A DNA stretch of 64,000 nucleotides from Segatella hominis (GCF_019249725.2 NZ_CP137559.1:1097501-1161500); one strand, 5' to 3'; positions 1 through 7,814 are shown, numbered from the stretch's first letter. Notes: generated by a model from the letters alone, not told the origin. Program-made: numbers and translations.

Positions 1-1
1 C

Positions 2-355
2 AATTTAAGTTACCATTACAAAGTTTTGAACTTTTATGCGAACTATTATCATGTGCTTCCAGGAATAGAAGAATCCTTTCACACTGGAAACATCGATTGT
101 GTCGGCTTAGGATGCAAGATTGATATTATTAAGAACAAACTTCTTTTGAATATACAAGCCCAAGACATCTTTAGTGGTACTAAGAGCAATAACAGAACTG
201 AATATAAAGATTATGTCTTTAGAAACAGAATAAACAATGACAACACCTCATTCCGTGTGGGATTGACTTATAATTTCGGCAAGCAAAAAGCTAAAAAGGC
301 AGATATAAACATCAGCAACAATGAAACTAATCGCTTGCCTGATATAAAGAAATAA
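2..355 (+). CDS. Outer-membrane beta-barrel protein, C-terminal end (partial)
   Basis: The reading frame is open to the left edge of the window, so this is the last ~117 residues of a longer gene. The peptide shows alternating polar/hydrophobic strands and ends with SFRVGLTYNFGKQK followed by a short lysine-rich tail, which is the usual closing strand of Bacteroidota TonB-receptor-like barrels (OMP_b-brl_3 type). Such proteins sit in the outer membrane and commonly serve uptake or assembly. The TTG at 26 is not a real start because coding sequence continues upstream of it. The substrate cannot be told from this piece. Confidence 0.75.
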   Translation, partial: NLSYHYKVLNFYANYYHVLPGIEESFHTGNIDCVGLGCKIDIIKNKLLLNIQAQDIFSGTKSNNRTEYKDYVFRNRINNDNTSFRVGLTYNFGKQKAKKADINISNNETNRLPDIKK

Positions 356-359
356 GAAA

Positions 360-860
360 ATGAAAATTATACAAAGTTTTTGGACCGGCAACAAGAATAG
401 TCTGACCGATAGTTATGGATGGCTTTTACCTATATTCAACTATCTGAGCTGGATTATTAGTTGTAATCAGTTACGACGTTATTATGATGATGTTACTTTG
501 GTAACCGACAGTCAAGGATATGATGTTCTTATCAACAAATTGCACTTGCCATATACGGATGTAATCGAATCTCTTGACTGCCTGAATCATTATAATCCGA
601 ACTTGTGGTCATTGGCAAAAATTAAGGCCTACCAGTCTATAAAGGAACCATTTATCCATGTTGATGGCGATGTTTTCATTTGGACAAAAATTGATGAAAG
701 CCTAAGGGATCATGAACTCATTGTCCGGAATGAAGAAACTACAACTGACTATTAAGGAAAGATGTGGCGTGATATCCGTCATGCTATCAGCTATATGCCA
801 GAGGAAATGAAACGAATGACGATTCTAAGTTTAGCGAAAGCGAACAAATCAGAGCTATAA
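360..860 (+). pseudogene. DUF6734 family protein, broken by an in-frame stop
   Basis: Residues 1-131 (to 755) match my recollection of the DUF6734 family: N-terminal MKIIQSFWTGNK, then YGWLLPIFNYLSW and the acidic HVDGDVFIW motif, which resembles a glycosyltransferase DxD site. The frame meets TAA at 753-755 after TTDY, and the same frame then continues with GKMWRDIRHAISYMPEEM, which reads as natural family sequence, until TAA at 858-860. A single nonsense change (TAT or TAC to TAA) plus loss of the C-terminus explains this. It starts 4 nt after the barrel gene and was probably once co-transcribed with it. Function of the family is unproven. Confidence 0.7.
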
Positions 861-895
861 GGTGTGTAAAAAAATGGCTGGAAAAACAATAATAG

Positions 896-1150
896 GCAAG
901 TTCTTCTATTATAATTGAATCTACAAAGGACTACTATGTCCTCACGAACAATACAAAACCGACTGAGCCAAGAACGTATCGCAACTATTTTAACAAGCTA
1001 TTGAAGCAGTTGGATATTCCGCGATTAAAATTCCATGGGCTACGCCACAGTTTTGCTACTCGCTGTATTGAGAGTCATTGCGATTACAAGACTGTGAGTG
1101 TTCTTTTGGGGTTACCGTTAGAACGTTCTAACGTTTGTTCAAATGAATGA
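896..1150 (+). pseudogene. Tyrosine recombinase C-terminal remnant
   Basis: One frame reads SSIIIESTKDYYVLTN, then EPRTYRNYFNKLLKQLDIPRL, then FHGLRHSFATRCIESHCDYK and TVSVLLG. This is the catalytic HxLRH segment of a phage-type integrase. The N-terminal part with the first catalytic Arg is absent, and after VLLG the family sequence (normally HSNISTTLxLY, with the nucleophilic Tyr) is replaced by unrelated sequence ending at TGA 1148-1150. The protein cannot be active. The abrupt loss of homology near 1110 suggests that something inserted or recombined there, probably the element that follows. Confidence 0.7.
1117..1132. repeat. 16-bp perfect palindrome at the left element boundary
   Basis: GTTAGAACGTTCTAAC equals its own reverse complement. 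It lies immediately after the point where the integrase remnant loses homology. It could be a recombinase or repressor binding site; no second copy was noticed in the window. Confidence 0.7.
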
Positions 1151-1288
1151 TATACATATAAACATATATACAATACTTTCTGTCTGTATATCAATACGAC
1201 AATGAATCAGTACGTCAGTAAGTCACTCAATCATCATATTTGCAAATCAATACTTACCGATAGGTTGATTCAGATACTCGACTTTGGA

Positions 1289-1377
1289 GAGGTATCTACC
1301 GATAGGCAAGTGCTTTCGAGAGTAACTCGAAAGGTTTTGAGTAACTCAAAACATAACTTGCTATCGTCAGATACCTC
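1289..1377. repeat. T-shaped (three-way) inverted repeat
   Basis: An outer stem pairs GAGGTATCT (1289-1297) with AGATACCTC (1369-1377), continues after a 2-nt mismatch with CGATAG (1300-1305)/CTATCG (1361-1366), then CAAGT (1307-1311)/ACTTG (1356-1360). Inside it sit two separate hairpins: CTTTCGAG (1313-1320)/CTCGAAAG (1326-1333) and GTTTTGAGT (1334-1342)/ACTCAAAAC (1344-1352). Both arms contain the same core GAGTAACTC. The motif TACCGATAGG of the outer stem also occurs at 1256-1265. It lies just beyond the stop codon of the primase-like gene at the end of the element. The layout is like a replication origin, a strand-processing end or a transfer origin. Confidence 0.85.
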
Positions 1378-1393
1378 GATTTTTCAAATCATC

Positions 1394-2464
1394 TCAGAGT
1401 CTGAAACCACGTTGCCTTTTAGGAGTGCGGAAACGTGGTTGAGGCTCGTCAACAATTTCGAGTTTGAAGACATCTATCAACTTCCGAATGGCAGGATTCT
1501 GTTTGATGAGGGCTTGAAGTTTTGCTTCTGCAGGCTTGATTTTGAGCAAATAATCAGCAATGTCCAAGCCTTTAGCTTTATCCTCTTCGCAGGCTTGATG
1601 CTCTAAAAAGTCGAAAAGCGTTGCACGGATGCCGAGAACTTGCATCATTGGCAGCTTATCTTGCCAAACTGTTGTCGCTCCCAAATCAGGGAATAAGATC
1701 ACATCTCTGTTTTTCAGAACAGATAGTGACTTCGTGTTAAAGCAACCATTCTTACCACCACTTGCTATCCATAAGAATTGAGGAAGATAGTACGAGGCTA
1801 TCAAGGCTGTCTTCTCACTTTCAACCAATGCTATAGGCTTGGTCTTGGCTACATTGATAAGATGCTCACCAAAGAAGCATTGACAGAGATTGAAATCCTT
1901 TTGAGGGATAAGCGAGTGTACCCATGAAACATGGCTGTATGGTTCTTTTACTCGCTTACCTGTCTCAGGATTATAGAGCATTACCTTACCAGTTCTCACC
2001 TTACCTTGATAGTCAACTTGCCAAAATACCGTGGCACCAGTCCAGTGTTTGGAAGTTCCGACATGATATTTCTCCATCAAAGAAAGAGTAGTTGTTTCAC
2101 CGAATTGAGAAGATAGAAACAAGAAAAAGTTGTTTGCCTCATAACATTTCAGAGAACTTCGCATGATGTTCTCGTCTATATAAGAAGTGGGTAATGGCTT
2201 TGGCATTTCTCTCTTCTTATATGAAATAGTCTCATCCTTTGTGAATGTCTCATTCTTCTCAGGATTCTTCTCAAAAAAATCCTTGGGAGTGAAGTGATAA
2301 CCACAACTTTGCTCATGGTTGCAGCGCCCTACGTAAGGAGGAAACTCAATCTTCCCTTCTGTGTCAATATATCGGGCGAAGCTACGTTTCTTATGACATT
2401 CTGGACATGTATGTCGGGTAGTGATGCCTTTGTATGGCTCTAATATGAATCTATGTGTACTCAT
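1394..2464 (-). CDS. TOPRIM primase-like protein (DUF6371 type) of the element
   Basis: A 356-aa protein with an N-terminal zinc ribbon (C20, C23, C48, C54; CPEC and CNHEQSC) and a TOPRIM-like fold in the second half: VESEKTA at 214-220 supplies the conserved Glu and FPDLGA at 258-263 the DxG-like acidic site. Primase-like proteins of this form usually serve DNA replication of mobile elements in Bacteroidota. The frame can be extended to a GTG at 2554 that overlaps the TGA of the DUF3987 gene (GTGA), but those 30 codons consist of an inverted repeat, so the ATG at 2464 (MSTHRFILEPYKG) is preferred. It is the last gene of the minus-strand pair. Confidence 0.75.
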   Translation of the reverse strand: MSTHRFILEPYKGITTRHTCPECHKKRSFARYIDTEGKIEFPPYVGRCNHEQSCGYHFTPKDFFEKNPEKNETFTKDETISYKKREMPKPLPTSYIDENIMRSSLKCYEANNFFLFLSSQFGETTTLSLMEKYHVGTSKHWTGATVFWQVDYQGKVRTGKVMLYNPETGKRVKEPYSHVSWVHSLIPQKDFNLCQCFFGEHLINVAKTKPIALVESEKTALIASYYLPQFLWIASGGKNGCFNTKSLSVLKNRDVILFPDLGATTVWQDKLPMMQVLGIRATLFDFLEHQACEEDKAKGLDIADYLLKIKPAEAKLQALIKQNPAIRKLIDVFKLEIVDEPQPRFRTPKRQRGFRL

Positions 2465-2491
2465 TTCATTTCTTTTTTTATGTGGCGGTTC

Positions 2492-2544
2492 TGTCGGTTT
2501 TGTCGCTTTTGGTATTAAAACCGTCAAAAGCGACAATTCCGACA
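2492..2544. repeat. Inverted repeat in the leader of the primase-like gene
   Basis: TGTCGGTTTTGTCGCTTTTG (2492-2511) faces CAAAAGCGACAATTCCGACA (2525-2544), 18 of 20 positions paired, with weaker pairing extending to 2484. In the minus-strand mRNA it forms a hairpin between the DUF3987 stop codon and the ATG at 2464, where it could control translation or coupling of the second gene. Confidence 0.75.
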
Positions 2545-2550
2545 ATACCG

Positions 2551-3945
2551 TCACGAGTTAATCTTTGAATATTCTCCATGCTTCTCTTTGCGAAATAGGA
2601 CTCCGATGTTATCATTCAGAAATCTTTCCAATGTCCTTGGCTTCATGTCGTTCTCTTTGGCGATATCATGAGCTTGGGCCGTGGTGAATGTTGCAGGAAG
2701 ATGGTTGACGATTGCTTGTTGTTGAGCGGTGAGCATATTCTCGTTGAGGATATTTTGTACTGATATGGCAGAGTTCTTGAAATACTCTGTCAATCGGATG
2801 GCTCGCTCTATACTCAGCAGGTCGATGGCTTCCTTATCACATTCTCCACACGTCCATCGTGCCAATTGAATGATCAGACAGAAACGGATGATGTATATCT
2901 CCAACTTGCAATAGATGCTGACAATGGTATCATTTGTTTCATTATCGCATTGCTCAGAGAAGTGATGCTGCCATTCATAGAGCCTTGCCTTAGCTTCTTC
3001 AGTGAATGATAAGACATGAGGCTCGATTTCCTGTTGCTCATTTATTGGACACTCCATATCAATAAGGTGTTGAATGATGGCTTGCCAATCTCGCTCTATA
3101 TTATCGGGCAACTCTCGGTCACTCCATCTCGCTTTCTGCTGAAGGTTAGGCATGACGAACAAAATGCGATCGATGAAGCCGTTGCTGGAGCGTTCGCCTT
3201 TCGCCAACTCACTAAGTATCTTCTTTTGGATGGTTCCGATTACTGAGATATAGGGGCGTTTAATGAAGATGGAACTCTTGGAACTTCTTCTGTCTGATAT
3301 GGTTGTCTTGGCGCTAAAGACAGATAACCAGAACTGTTCCTCTGAACCATTGTTATAGCGGTTGAAGTTTTTGAACCATGCAGATAGCTCGTCTGTCCAT
3401 AGGCATAAACCCCTCTTGTTCTGCGCATGAATATAGCTCAAGCCTTCTGGTGTGACATCAGAGACCAAGAAACGTTTGCGTACAGGTTCTTGCGGAAATC
3501 CATCCTCTCCATTTTCAATGCGTTCCTTGCGAGACATGCACATCTTTTCCTCAAACTTACTGTATTGCTCCTCGAACAACTTGTTTTGCTCATAGTCGTA
3601 ATCGAGGAATGGCTTCATAGCGAAGCTAAGTGGGTGGCTCTTGTTGGCTCCTGGTCTTCCGATAAGAGCCATGTATAAGATAGGACTTTCAAGCCAACCT
3701 TGTTTCATCTGTGCCAAGTGCGTGTTGCCGATACCAACAGCCAATGCAGTGAGTATGGCTGCTGATATATAGTCGGTAGGAAAACTGTGGCATTCGTGTA
3801 CCTCCTTGATGATTCTCTGAATCTTGGCAGGAAAGATACTTACGGGGAACTGGCTTCCTGATAGGCGAGCACTCATATCAATAGCCTTATCCATGATAAT
3901 CATTGGATTGATGGAAGTTTCCTTATTGTTATTTAAAGCTGTCAT
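2551..3945 (-). CDS. DUF3987 family ATPase/helicase-like protein
   Basis: A 464-aa protein of the DUF3987 family, found in Bacteroidota mobile elements and prophages next to primase-like genes. A P-loop-like motif GRPGANKSH (96-104) follows a hydrophobic strand, and LCLWTDELSAWF (180-191) looks like a Walker B/DE motif, so it is probably a RecA-fold ATPase involved in element DNA metabolism. The C-terminal ~60 residues (QQAIVNHLPATFTTAQAHDIAKENDMKPRTLERFL) read as a winged helix. It lies 11 nt downstream of the HTH gene and shares an overlapping stop with the alternative start of the TOPRIM gene, implying one transcript. Confidence 0.8.
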   Translation of the reverse strand: MTALNNNKETSINPMIIMDKAIDMSARLSGSQFPVSIFPAKIQRIIKEVHECHSFPTDYISAAILTALAVGIGNTHLAQMKQGWLESPILYMALIGRPGANKSHPLSFAMKPFLDYDYEQNKLFEEQYSKFEEKMCMSRKERIENGEDGFPQEPVRKRFLVSDVTPEGLSYIHAQNKRGLCLWTDELSAWFKNFNRYNNGSEEQFWLSVFSAKTTISDRRSSKSSIFIKRPYISVIGTIQKKILSELAKGERSSNGFIDRILFVMPNLQQKARWSDRELPDNIERDWQAIIQHLIDMECPINEQQEIEPHVLSFTEEAKARLYEWQHHFSEQCDNETNDTIVSIYCKLEIYIIRFCLIIQLARWTCGECDKEAIDLLSIERAIRLTEYFKNSAISVQNILNENMLTAQQQAIVNHLPATFTTAQAHDIAKENDMKPRTLERFLNDNIGVLFRKEKHGEYSKINS

Positions 3946-3956
3946 TTGGCATAGAG

Positions 3957-4325
3957 TTAAAAATTATACATTGACTTGGGTTTGCGCTTCATTCCACCTT
4001 GCATGGCTTTTAGCATTTCAGAATGGTTCTGCTCCTTGGTAGCTTTTCGACCATTCTCAATCCATGCAAGCAGCTCATCCTTATAGAAGTATAGCTTCTT
4101 ACCTTTTTTATAGGATGGCAGAATGCCTTGGTTAACCAATCGATAAATGGTTGGCTTCGACTTCATTATAATAATAGCAGCCTCATCAATCTCAACCAAT
4201 ATATGGTTATTTGCTGATGATGTAGGTTGAAGTGCTGATACCATTTGCTTCAACTCGATAACTTGTTCTGTTAAATAAGATACCGCTTGTGGTAACTTAT
4301 CAAAGGTGATACTTTCATTTATCAT
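3957..4325 (-). CDS. Excisionase-type helix-turn-helix protein
   Basis: A 122-aa protein with a MerR/Xis-like HTH_17 domain at ~43-92: EIDEAAIIIMKSKPTIYRLVNQGILPSYKKG followed by KLYFYKDELLAWIENGRK. Such proteins bind recombination or promoter DNA and control integration/excision of Bacteroidota elements. The N-terminal ~40 residues look helical (possible oligomerization). It starts the transcript that includes the DUF3987 and TOPRIM genes, and its upstream region shares sequence blocks with the region in front of the integrase. Confidence 0.8.
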   Translation of the reverse strand: MINESITFDKLPQAVSYLTEQVIELKQMVSALQPTSSANNHILVEIDEAAIIIMKSKPTIYRLVNQGILPSYKKGKKLYFYKDELLAWIENGRKATKEQNHSEMLKAMQGGMKRKPKSMYNF

Positions 4326-4362
4326 ATCTGTTCATTTTTTATTATTCGGGTACAAAGTAAAT

Positions 4363-4415
4363 GAGTTATGTAATGGAGATAAATATCACTGAGATATAAC
4401 CTCTGAATAACCGCT
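4363..4415 (-). promoter_or_regulatory. Shared control region upstream of the HTH gene
   Basis: GAGTTATGTAATGG (4363-4376) and ATAACCGCT (4407-4415) both recur in front of the integrase gene (6574-6587 and 6607-6615). On the minus strand the order is AGCGGTTAT, then GGTTA, then CCATTACATAACTC and a TTTG-ended -7-like box (TACTTTG just upstream of 4363). A common regulator of the element's two promoters is inferred. Confidence 0.6.
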
Positions 4416-4424
4416 CAATGCTTA

Positions 4425-5219
4425 TCAGTAACAATAATGTGTCTTGATTCCGCCTTGAACATCTAAGCTTGGTAGTAATTCTATGATGCAGGTACCTTCC
4501 ATTCTTAACTTCCTTATAATAGTGGATATTTCCACATCAACTAGCGCATCAGCAAAAACTTGTTTTATAAAGGTTGCTGTATCAATGCCTTTCTTCTTGA
4601 AAAGGTTTCCTATATTCCAAGCATAATGCATTAAGTCAATAGTACGAATAGCCTTGTCAACAATCAATGAATGATGTCTCATGTGTGTAGAGGCACAACA
4701 CTGGAAAATAGCGATGTTGTCACAAAGTTGGTTCAAATGCTCCTCCCTCATGTAGGCAGCAAAAGTTCTTCTGGTATAATCGATAGCTGAGTTTAACAAG
4801 ACCTTTTCCTTTTTGGCTTTGTCTTCCAATGCTTCCTGTCTCAACTGTTCATAGCTTGTAATACAAGAAGAGGCTTCATCTGCATAGACGAAAGTTACAT
4901 CTTCCAGGTTTAGCTCTTCCCCCTCGTCATATGTATTTGTTTCATTGATGGCTATAGAAGACAGACGCTTTCTTTCTGTATTGTTTACAGTATTACAAAG
5001 GATATGCTTAAACCATGGGGCAAGTAATCGTACGATACTATCTAATGCATGGAGATAAACAACCATCAGTATGGTGGTTAAGATAACGAACGTCAAATTG
5101 CAGCTAAAGGTGTCTACACCATATTGCATAGCTTCGTTGCGAACAAGTGCACCAATGATAGACATTGCACACAAAACCAATAAATGCTGTGTCAAAAATT
5201 CTTTTTTAAACTGTTTCAT
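4425..5219 (-). CDS. Unrecognised membrane protein of the element
   Basis: A 264-aa protein I do not recognise. Residues ~10-28 (LTQHLLVLCAMSIIGALV) and ~42-66 (LTFVILTTILMVVYLHALDSIVRLL) are two likely membrane segments; the remaining ~190 residues are charged, lysine/glutamate-rich and mostly helical, presumably cytoplasmic. No catalytic motif was seen. It lies between the HTH gene and the integrase, with its own promoter and a 24-bp perfect palindrome upstream, so it is likely repressed under normal conditions. Accessory roles (exclusion, defence, host interaction) are possible but not supported by sequence. Confidence 0.6.
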   Translation of the reverse strand: MKQFKKEFLTQHLLVLCAMSIIGALVRNEAMQYGVDTFSCNLTFVILTTILMVVYLHALDSIVRLLAPWFKHILCNTVNNTERKRLSSIAINETNTYDEGEELNLEDVTFVYADEASSCITSYEQLRQEALEDKAKKEKVLLNSAIDYTRRTFAAYMREEHLNQLCDNIAIFQCCASTHMRHHSLIVDKAIRTIDLMHYAWNIGNLFKKKGIDTATFIKQVFADALVDVEISTIIRKLRMEGTCIIELLPSLDVQGGIKTHYCY

Positions 5220-5246
5220 ATTACGTATTATTAATCATTTGTGGCG

Positions 5247-5299
5247 CAAAAATATGAAAAACAGCAGAAACTGACACGTGAGTCACGCGTGACTCACGT
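5247..5299 (-). promoter_or_regulatory. Promoter with 24-bp perfect palindromic operator
   Basis: The minus strand has a -7 box TATTTTTG (5254-5247). About 21 nt upstream begins a 24-bp perfect palindrome, 5276-5299, each half being ACGTGAGTCACG read inward. It covers the place of the -33 element of the gene ending at 4425, as expected for a dimeric repressor operator. Confidence 0.75.
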
Positions 5300-5327
5300 A
5301 AAACTTTTAGGAGCCTTTAACTAAAAA

Positions 5328-5359
5328 GCCCGATATTGAACATTTTTTCAATATCGGGC
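5328..5359 (-). terminator. Intrinsic terminator of the integrase gene
   Basis: GCCCGATATTGAA (5328-5340) pairs perfectly with TTCAATATCGGGC (5347-5359) around a 6-nt loop, followed on the minus strand by TTTTTAG. It lies 23 nt past the integrase stop codon. Confidence 0.9.
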
Positions 5360-5382
5360 ACCATGAAATGAATGCAATGGAT

Positions 5383-6489
5383 TTATTTAAGAGAAATCTT
5401 ATTTGCTGTCTCTCTTTTCTTTGCGTTCACAAGGTCGGCATATATCTGTGTTGTGCTTACATTCTTATGGGTAAGCATCTTCGAAACCGTGTAAATATCT
5501 GTGCCTAAGGCGATTTGGATGGTTGCATACGAGTGCCGGAAGCAATGAAATGAAAATGGCTTGGTGATTCCTGCCTTCTTCAACCATGCTTTAAGGGGAT
5601 GGTTAATCATGCTGCGCTTCAATCCCTTGAACACGATACCCGTGTTTGGTTCACCACATAGTTCGTATGCCTCGTTGCTGATAGGCAAGGTTGCCTCGGT
5701 CTGAGTCTTCTGGGTACGAATACGCAAGCAATAGCCTTGGTCGGGAGCTATCTCGAAGTCTTCCCAACGCAATTTTAAGATGTCGCTGATTCGCAATCCT
5801 GTGAGGCAAGCAAAGAGGGAGGCAGACTTCAGTACAGGTATATCGCAAGGAGTAGCTGCCAACTGCTTTACTTCATCGAGGGTAAGAAACTCCTTCTTTA
5901 CATCTTGTGGCTCAATCTTGTCCAGATAGTCATTGATGTTCTCACGCAGCCACTTGTCACGATAGGCGATTTTTAAGAGACCACGGAAAGTAGAGTAGTA
6001 ACCTGCTGCAGAGTTGAGAGATACCTTTTGTTTTGTTCGATTCAACTGATTTGCATTCAGAAGATACTCTCTGAACTTTTTGCAAAGTTCCACTGTCACA
6101 TCCCCAAATGTACAATGACCTTGAACAAATTTGAAGAAATGCTTGTAGACACATGTCCACTTGTCATCTTTCTTATGTGTCATCTTCTCAAAGTATGCCA
6201 AAAAATCAGCTTTCTGTCGTGTTTTGTCCAAAAAACCAAATTCTTCATTGATGAGTGATTGGGTTCTGATGCAACGGATGGCCTCTGCTTTGTTGAGCAT
6301 ATCTGTATTAAACTCACGTTCCATCTCATTCTTTGGATGAGCATAGATATAGATACCTAAATATTCCCTACGACTCATTTGCATAGTCTCAGGATTGCGT
6401 ACTGGTGGATAGAAATCCAAATAAAGAGAAATACGGTCGTTTTTAATCGCTCTTTGGCGAAGAGAAACTCTTGTACATGTATTTACCAT
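5383..6489 (-). CDS. Tyrosine-type site-specific integrase
   Basis: A 368-aa tyrosine recombinase. An arm-DNA-binding type N-terminus (residues ~1-70, SLYLDFYPPVRNPET) and a SAM-like core-binding domain (~95-190) precede the catalytic domain with a full active site: R233 (TGLRISD), K261 (TQKTQ), H315-R318 (FHCFRHSYAT), H341 (LTHKNV) and Y350 (TTQIYADL). It should integrate and excise the surrounding element. The gene is flanked by a strong terminator on its 3' side and by sequence blocks shared with the excisionase-type gene upstream, suggesting joint regulation. All catalytic residues are present, so the element may still be mobile if a partner is available. Confidence 0.93.
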   Translation of the reverse strand: MVNTCTRVSLRQRAIKNDRISLYLDFYPPVRNPETMQMSRREYLGIYIYAHPKNEMEREFNTDMLNKAEAIRCIRTQSLINEEFGFLDKTRQKADFLAYFEKMTHKKDDKWTCVYKHFFKFVQGHCTFGDVTVELCKKFREYLLNANQLNRTKQKVSLNSAAGYYSTFRGLLKIAYRDKWLRENINDYLDKIEPQDVKKEFLTLDEVKQLAATPCDIPVLKSASLFACLTGLRISDILKLRWEDFEIAPDQGYCLRIRTQKTQTEATLPISNEAYELCGEPNTGIVFKGLKRSMINHPLKAWLKKAGITKPFSFHCFRHSYATIQIALGTDIYTVSKMLTHKNVSTTQIYADLVNAKKRETANKISLK

Positions 6490-6573
6490 GATGTTTACTT
6501 TTTATAATGTGATACTTATGTTTCATATATGATCCCGTATTAAGAGATCTTTGAAATCGATTGCAAAATAATA

Positions 6574-6615
6574 GAGTTATGTAATGGGGTACAACTTAAC
6601 CTTTTGATAACCGCT
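6574..6615 (-). promoter_or_regulatory. Shared control region upstream of the integrase
   Basis: Contains GAGTTATGTAATGG (6574-6587) and ATAACCGCT (6607-6615), the same two blocks in the same order as at 4363-4415. The distal block overlaps the stop codon of the four-HTH gene. Between the near block and the integrase start lies a TTATTTTGC box on the minus strand. Confidence 0.6.
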
Positions 6616-7546
6616 AAATAACCTTAGGTTTGCCGATAGCTTTCTCTAAATCTCGCTTGGAAATCTTGATATACTTGCCAATCTTCACCTTTTCAATAGC
6701 GTATTTCTTGATACGCTTATAAATCTGGTCCTGACTTAAACCATACAACTTCATGGCCTCCGGTATTGTATAATAAAGTTGGTCTTCTACGGATTCACCT
6801 TTTGCCAATTGTACATGACGCTTGGAATACAGAACATTGTTACCTTCCATTTTTCTTGGAATAGCATTGTGACTAACGAAACTATATACGGCTGTTTTCG
6901 TCATACAATATTTCTGTTGAATGTCCATAACAGTCATCCATTCACTGATGGTTGGATCTGGAGACAGGTGTGCAAAATAATCATCCACCTCTTTCTTGTT
7001 CCAATATACTCTTCCTTGTATGGATATTCTTGAAATCTTGACTTTCTTGACAATCTCATAGATGGCGGTCTCGTAAGTGTTGTGGACTTCTGCAATTTCC
7101 TTGGCAGAGTAATATTCTGGAACAGGTAGCTCTCGGTTTGCATGAACTGCTTCTTTTGAAGCACTTTTATTTGTGGTGTATGGCAAACTATCAACAAGAT
7201 AATCTATATCTCGCTTTCTGATTAAAGATAAACGAGAAGTAATCTTGGATGCTCGCAACTTACCACTATACACCATATTATATATGGTCTGTCTGCTTAG
7301 TCCCAAAAGTATAGCGACCTCTTGAATAGTGAGGTATTCTTTCATGAGGATTTCAGACATGGATTTCTCGGAAGCTTTTCGGTGGCTCATTGTCTCAGCC
7401 ATCTTTACTTTCTCCTCACGTTTTGCTGCCTTATAGGCATAACTGTTGCATTGCTTGGAGCAATAACGAGTTGTGGATTTTGATGCATAGAAGCTCTTCC
7501 CACAATACTCGCAAATTTTTAGAATTCTTTCTTTGCTTGCTGTCAT
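6614..7546 (-). CDS. Zinc-finger protein with four tandem HTH_17 domains
   Basis: A 310-aa DNA-binding protein. The N-terminus has a treble-clef-like zinc site (C12, C15, C29, C33: CEYC and YCSKQC). Four excisionase/MerR-type HTH units follow: 69-119 (YLTIQEVAILLGLSRQTIYN), 145-194 (YYSAKEIAEVHNTYETAIYE), 203-250 (WMTVMDIQQKYCMTKTAVYS) and 257-306 (YYTIPEAMKLYGLSQDQIYK). Each ends with the strand pattern of HTH_17. The array could grip four spaced sites and act as an accessory factor that shapes the attachment region. It lies just upstream of the integrase on the same strand, with 124 nt between. Confidence 0.8.
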   Translation of the reverse strand: MTASKERILKICEYCGKSFYASKSTTRYCSKQCNSYAYKAAKREEKVKMAETMSHRKASEKSMSEILMKEYLTIQEVAILLGLSRQTIYNMVYSGKLRASKITSRLSLIRKRDIDYLVDSLPYTTNKSASKEAVHANRELPVPEYYSAKEIAEVHNTYETAIYEIVKKVKISRISIQGRVYWNKKEVDDYFAHLSPDPTISEWMTVMDIQQKYCMTKTAVYSFVSHNAIPRKMEGNNVLYSKRHVQLAKGESVEDQLYYTIPEAMKLYGLSQDQIYKRIKKYAIEKVKIGKYIKISKRDLEKAIGKPKVI

Positions 7547-7750
7547 TTGTACGCTTTTTATACTTTTTTACTTAATTTATTGTAGAAAAAGTCGTCTGTC
7601 ATTACTCCGTTTATTTTCAATAGTCTTATATCATTGTCCATCATTGTCCAAAACTCTTGGCAATCTTGCACTCATTTGCCAAAAATGGAGTCTCAAATTA
7701 TTACTCTTGAAAAGTGGAGGTACAAGAGCGGTACAAAAAGGTGCTAAAAA

Positions 7751-7814
7751 AGCCTTACCATTGATTATAACCAATAGTAAGGCTAAAAAGAAAGGTGCTC
7801 ATTTTGAGCACCTT
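7751..7814 (-). terminator. Two tandem intrinsic terminators of mnmE
   Basis: The first hairpin met by minus-strand transcription is AAGGTGCTCA (7792-7801)/TGAGCACCTT (7805-7814), followed by TTTCTTTTT. The second is AGCCTTAC (7751-7758)/GTAAGGCT (7777-7784) with inner ATTG/CAAT pairing, followed by TTTTTT. They end about 43 nt after the mnmE stop codon and insulate it from the element. The stretch 7547-7750 between them and the four-HTH gene holds nothing else I can identify. Confidence 0.85.

Larger units (their letters stand above)
1111..7546 (-). mobile_element. Integrated mobilizable or satellite-like element
   Basis: Six minus-strand genes form a block typical of small Bacteroidota integrative elements: tyrosine integrase, two excisionase-type HTH proteins, a DUF3987 ATPase and a TOPRIM primase-like protein, plus one membrane protein. 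The left boundary is placed where a recombinase remnant stops matching its family (~1110); the right boundary lies between 7546 and the mnmE terminators at 7751. No relaxase, mobilization or capsid genes are present, so the element is either reduced or depends on a helper. I found no convincing direct repeats that would define att sites, so the ends are approximate. Confidence 0.6.

Noticed and set aside
1202..1606. 134-aa plus-strand frame
   Set aside because: It runs through the T-shaped repeat and then antisense to the TOPRIM gene; no family features.
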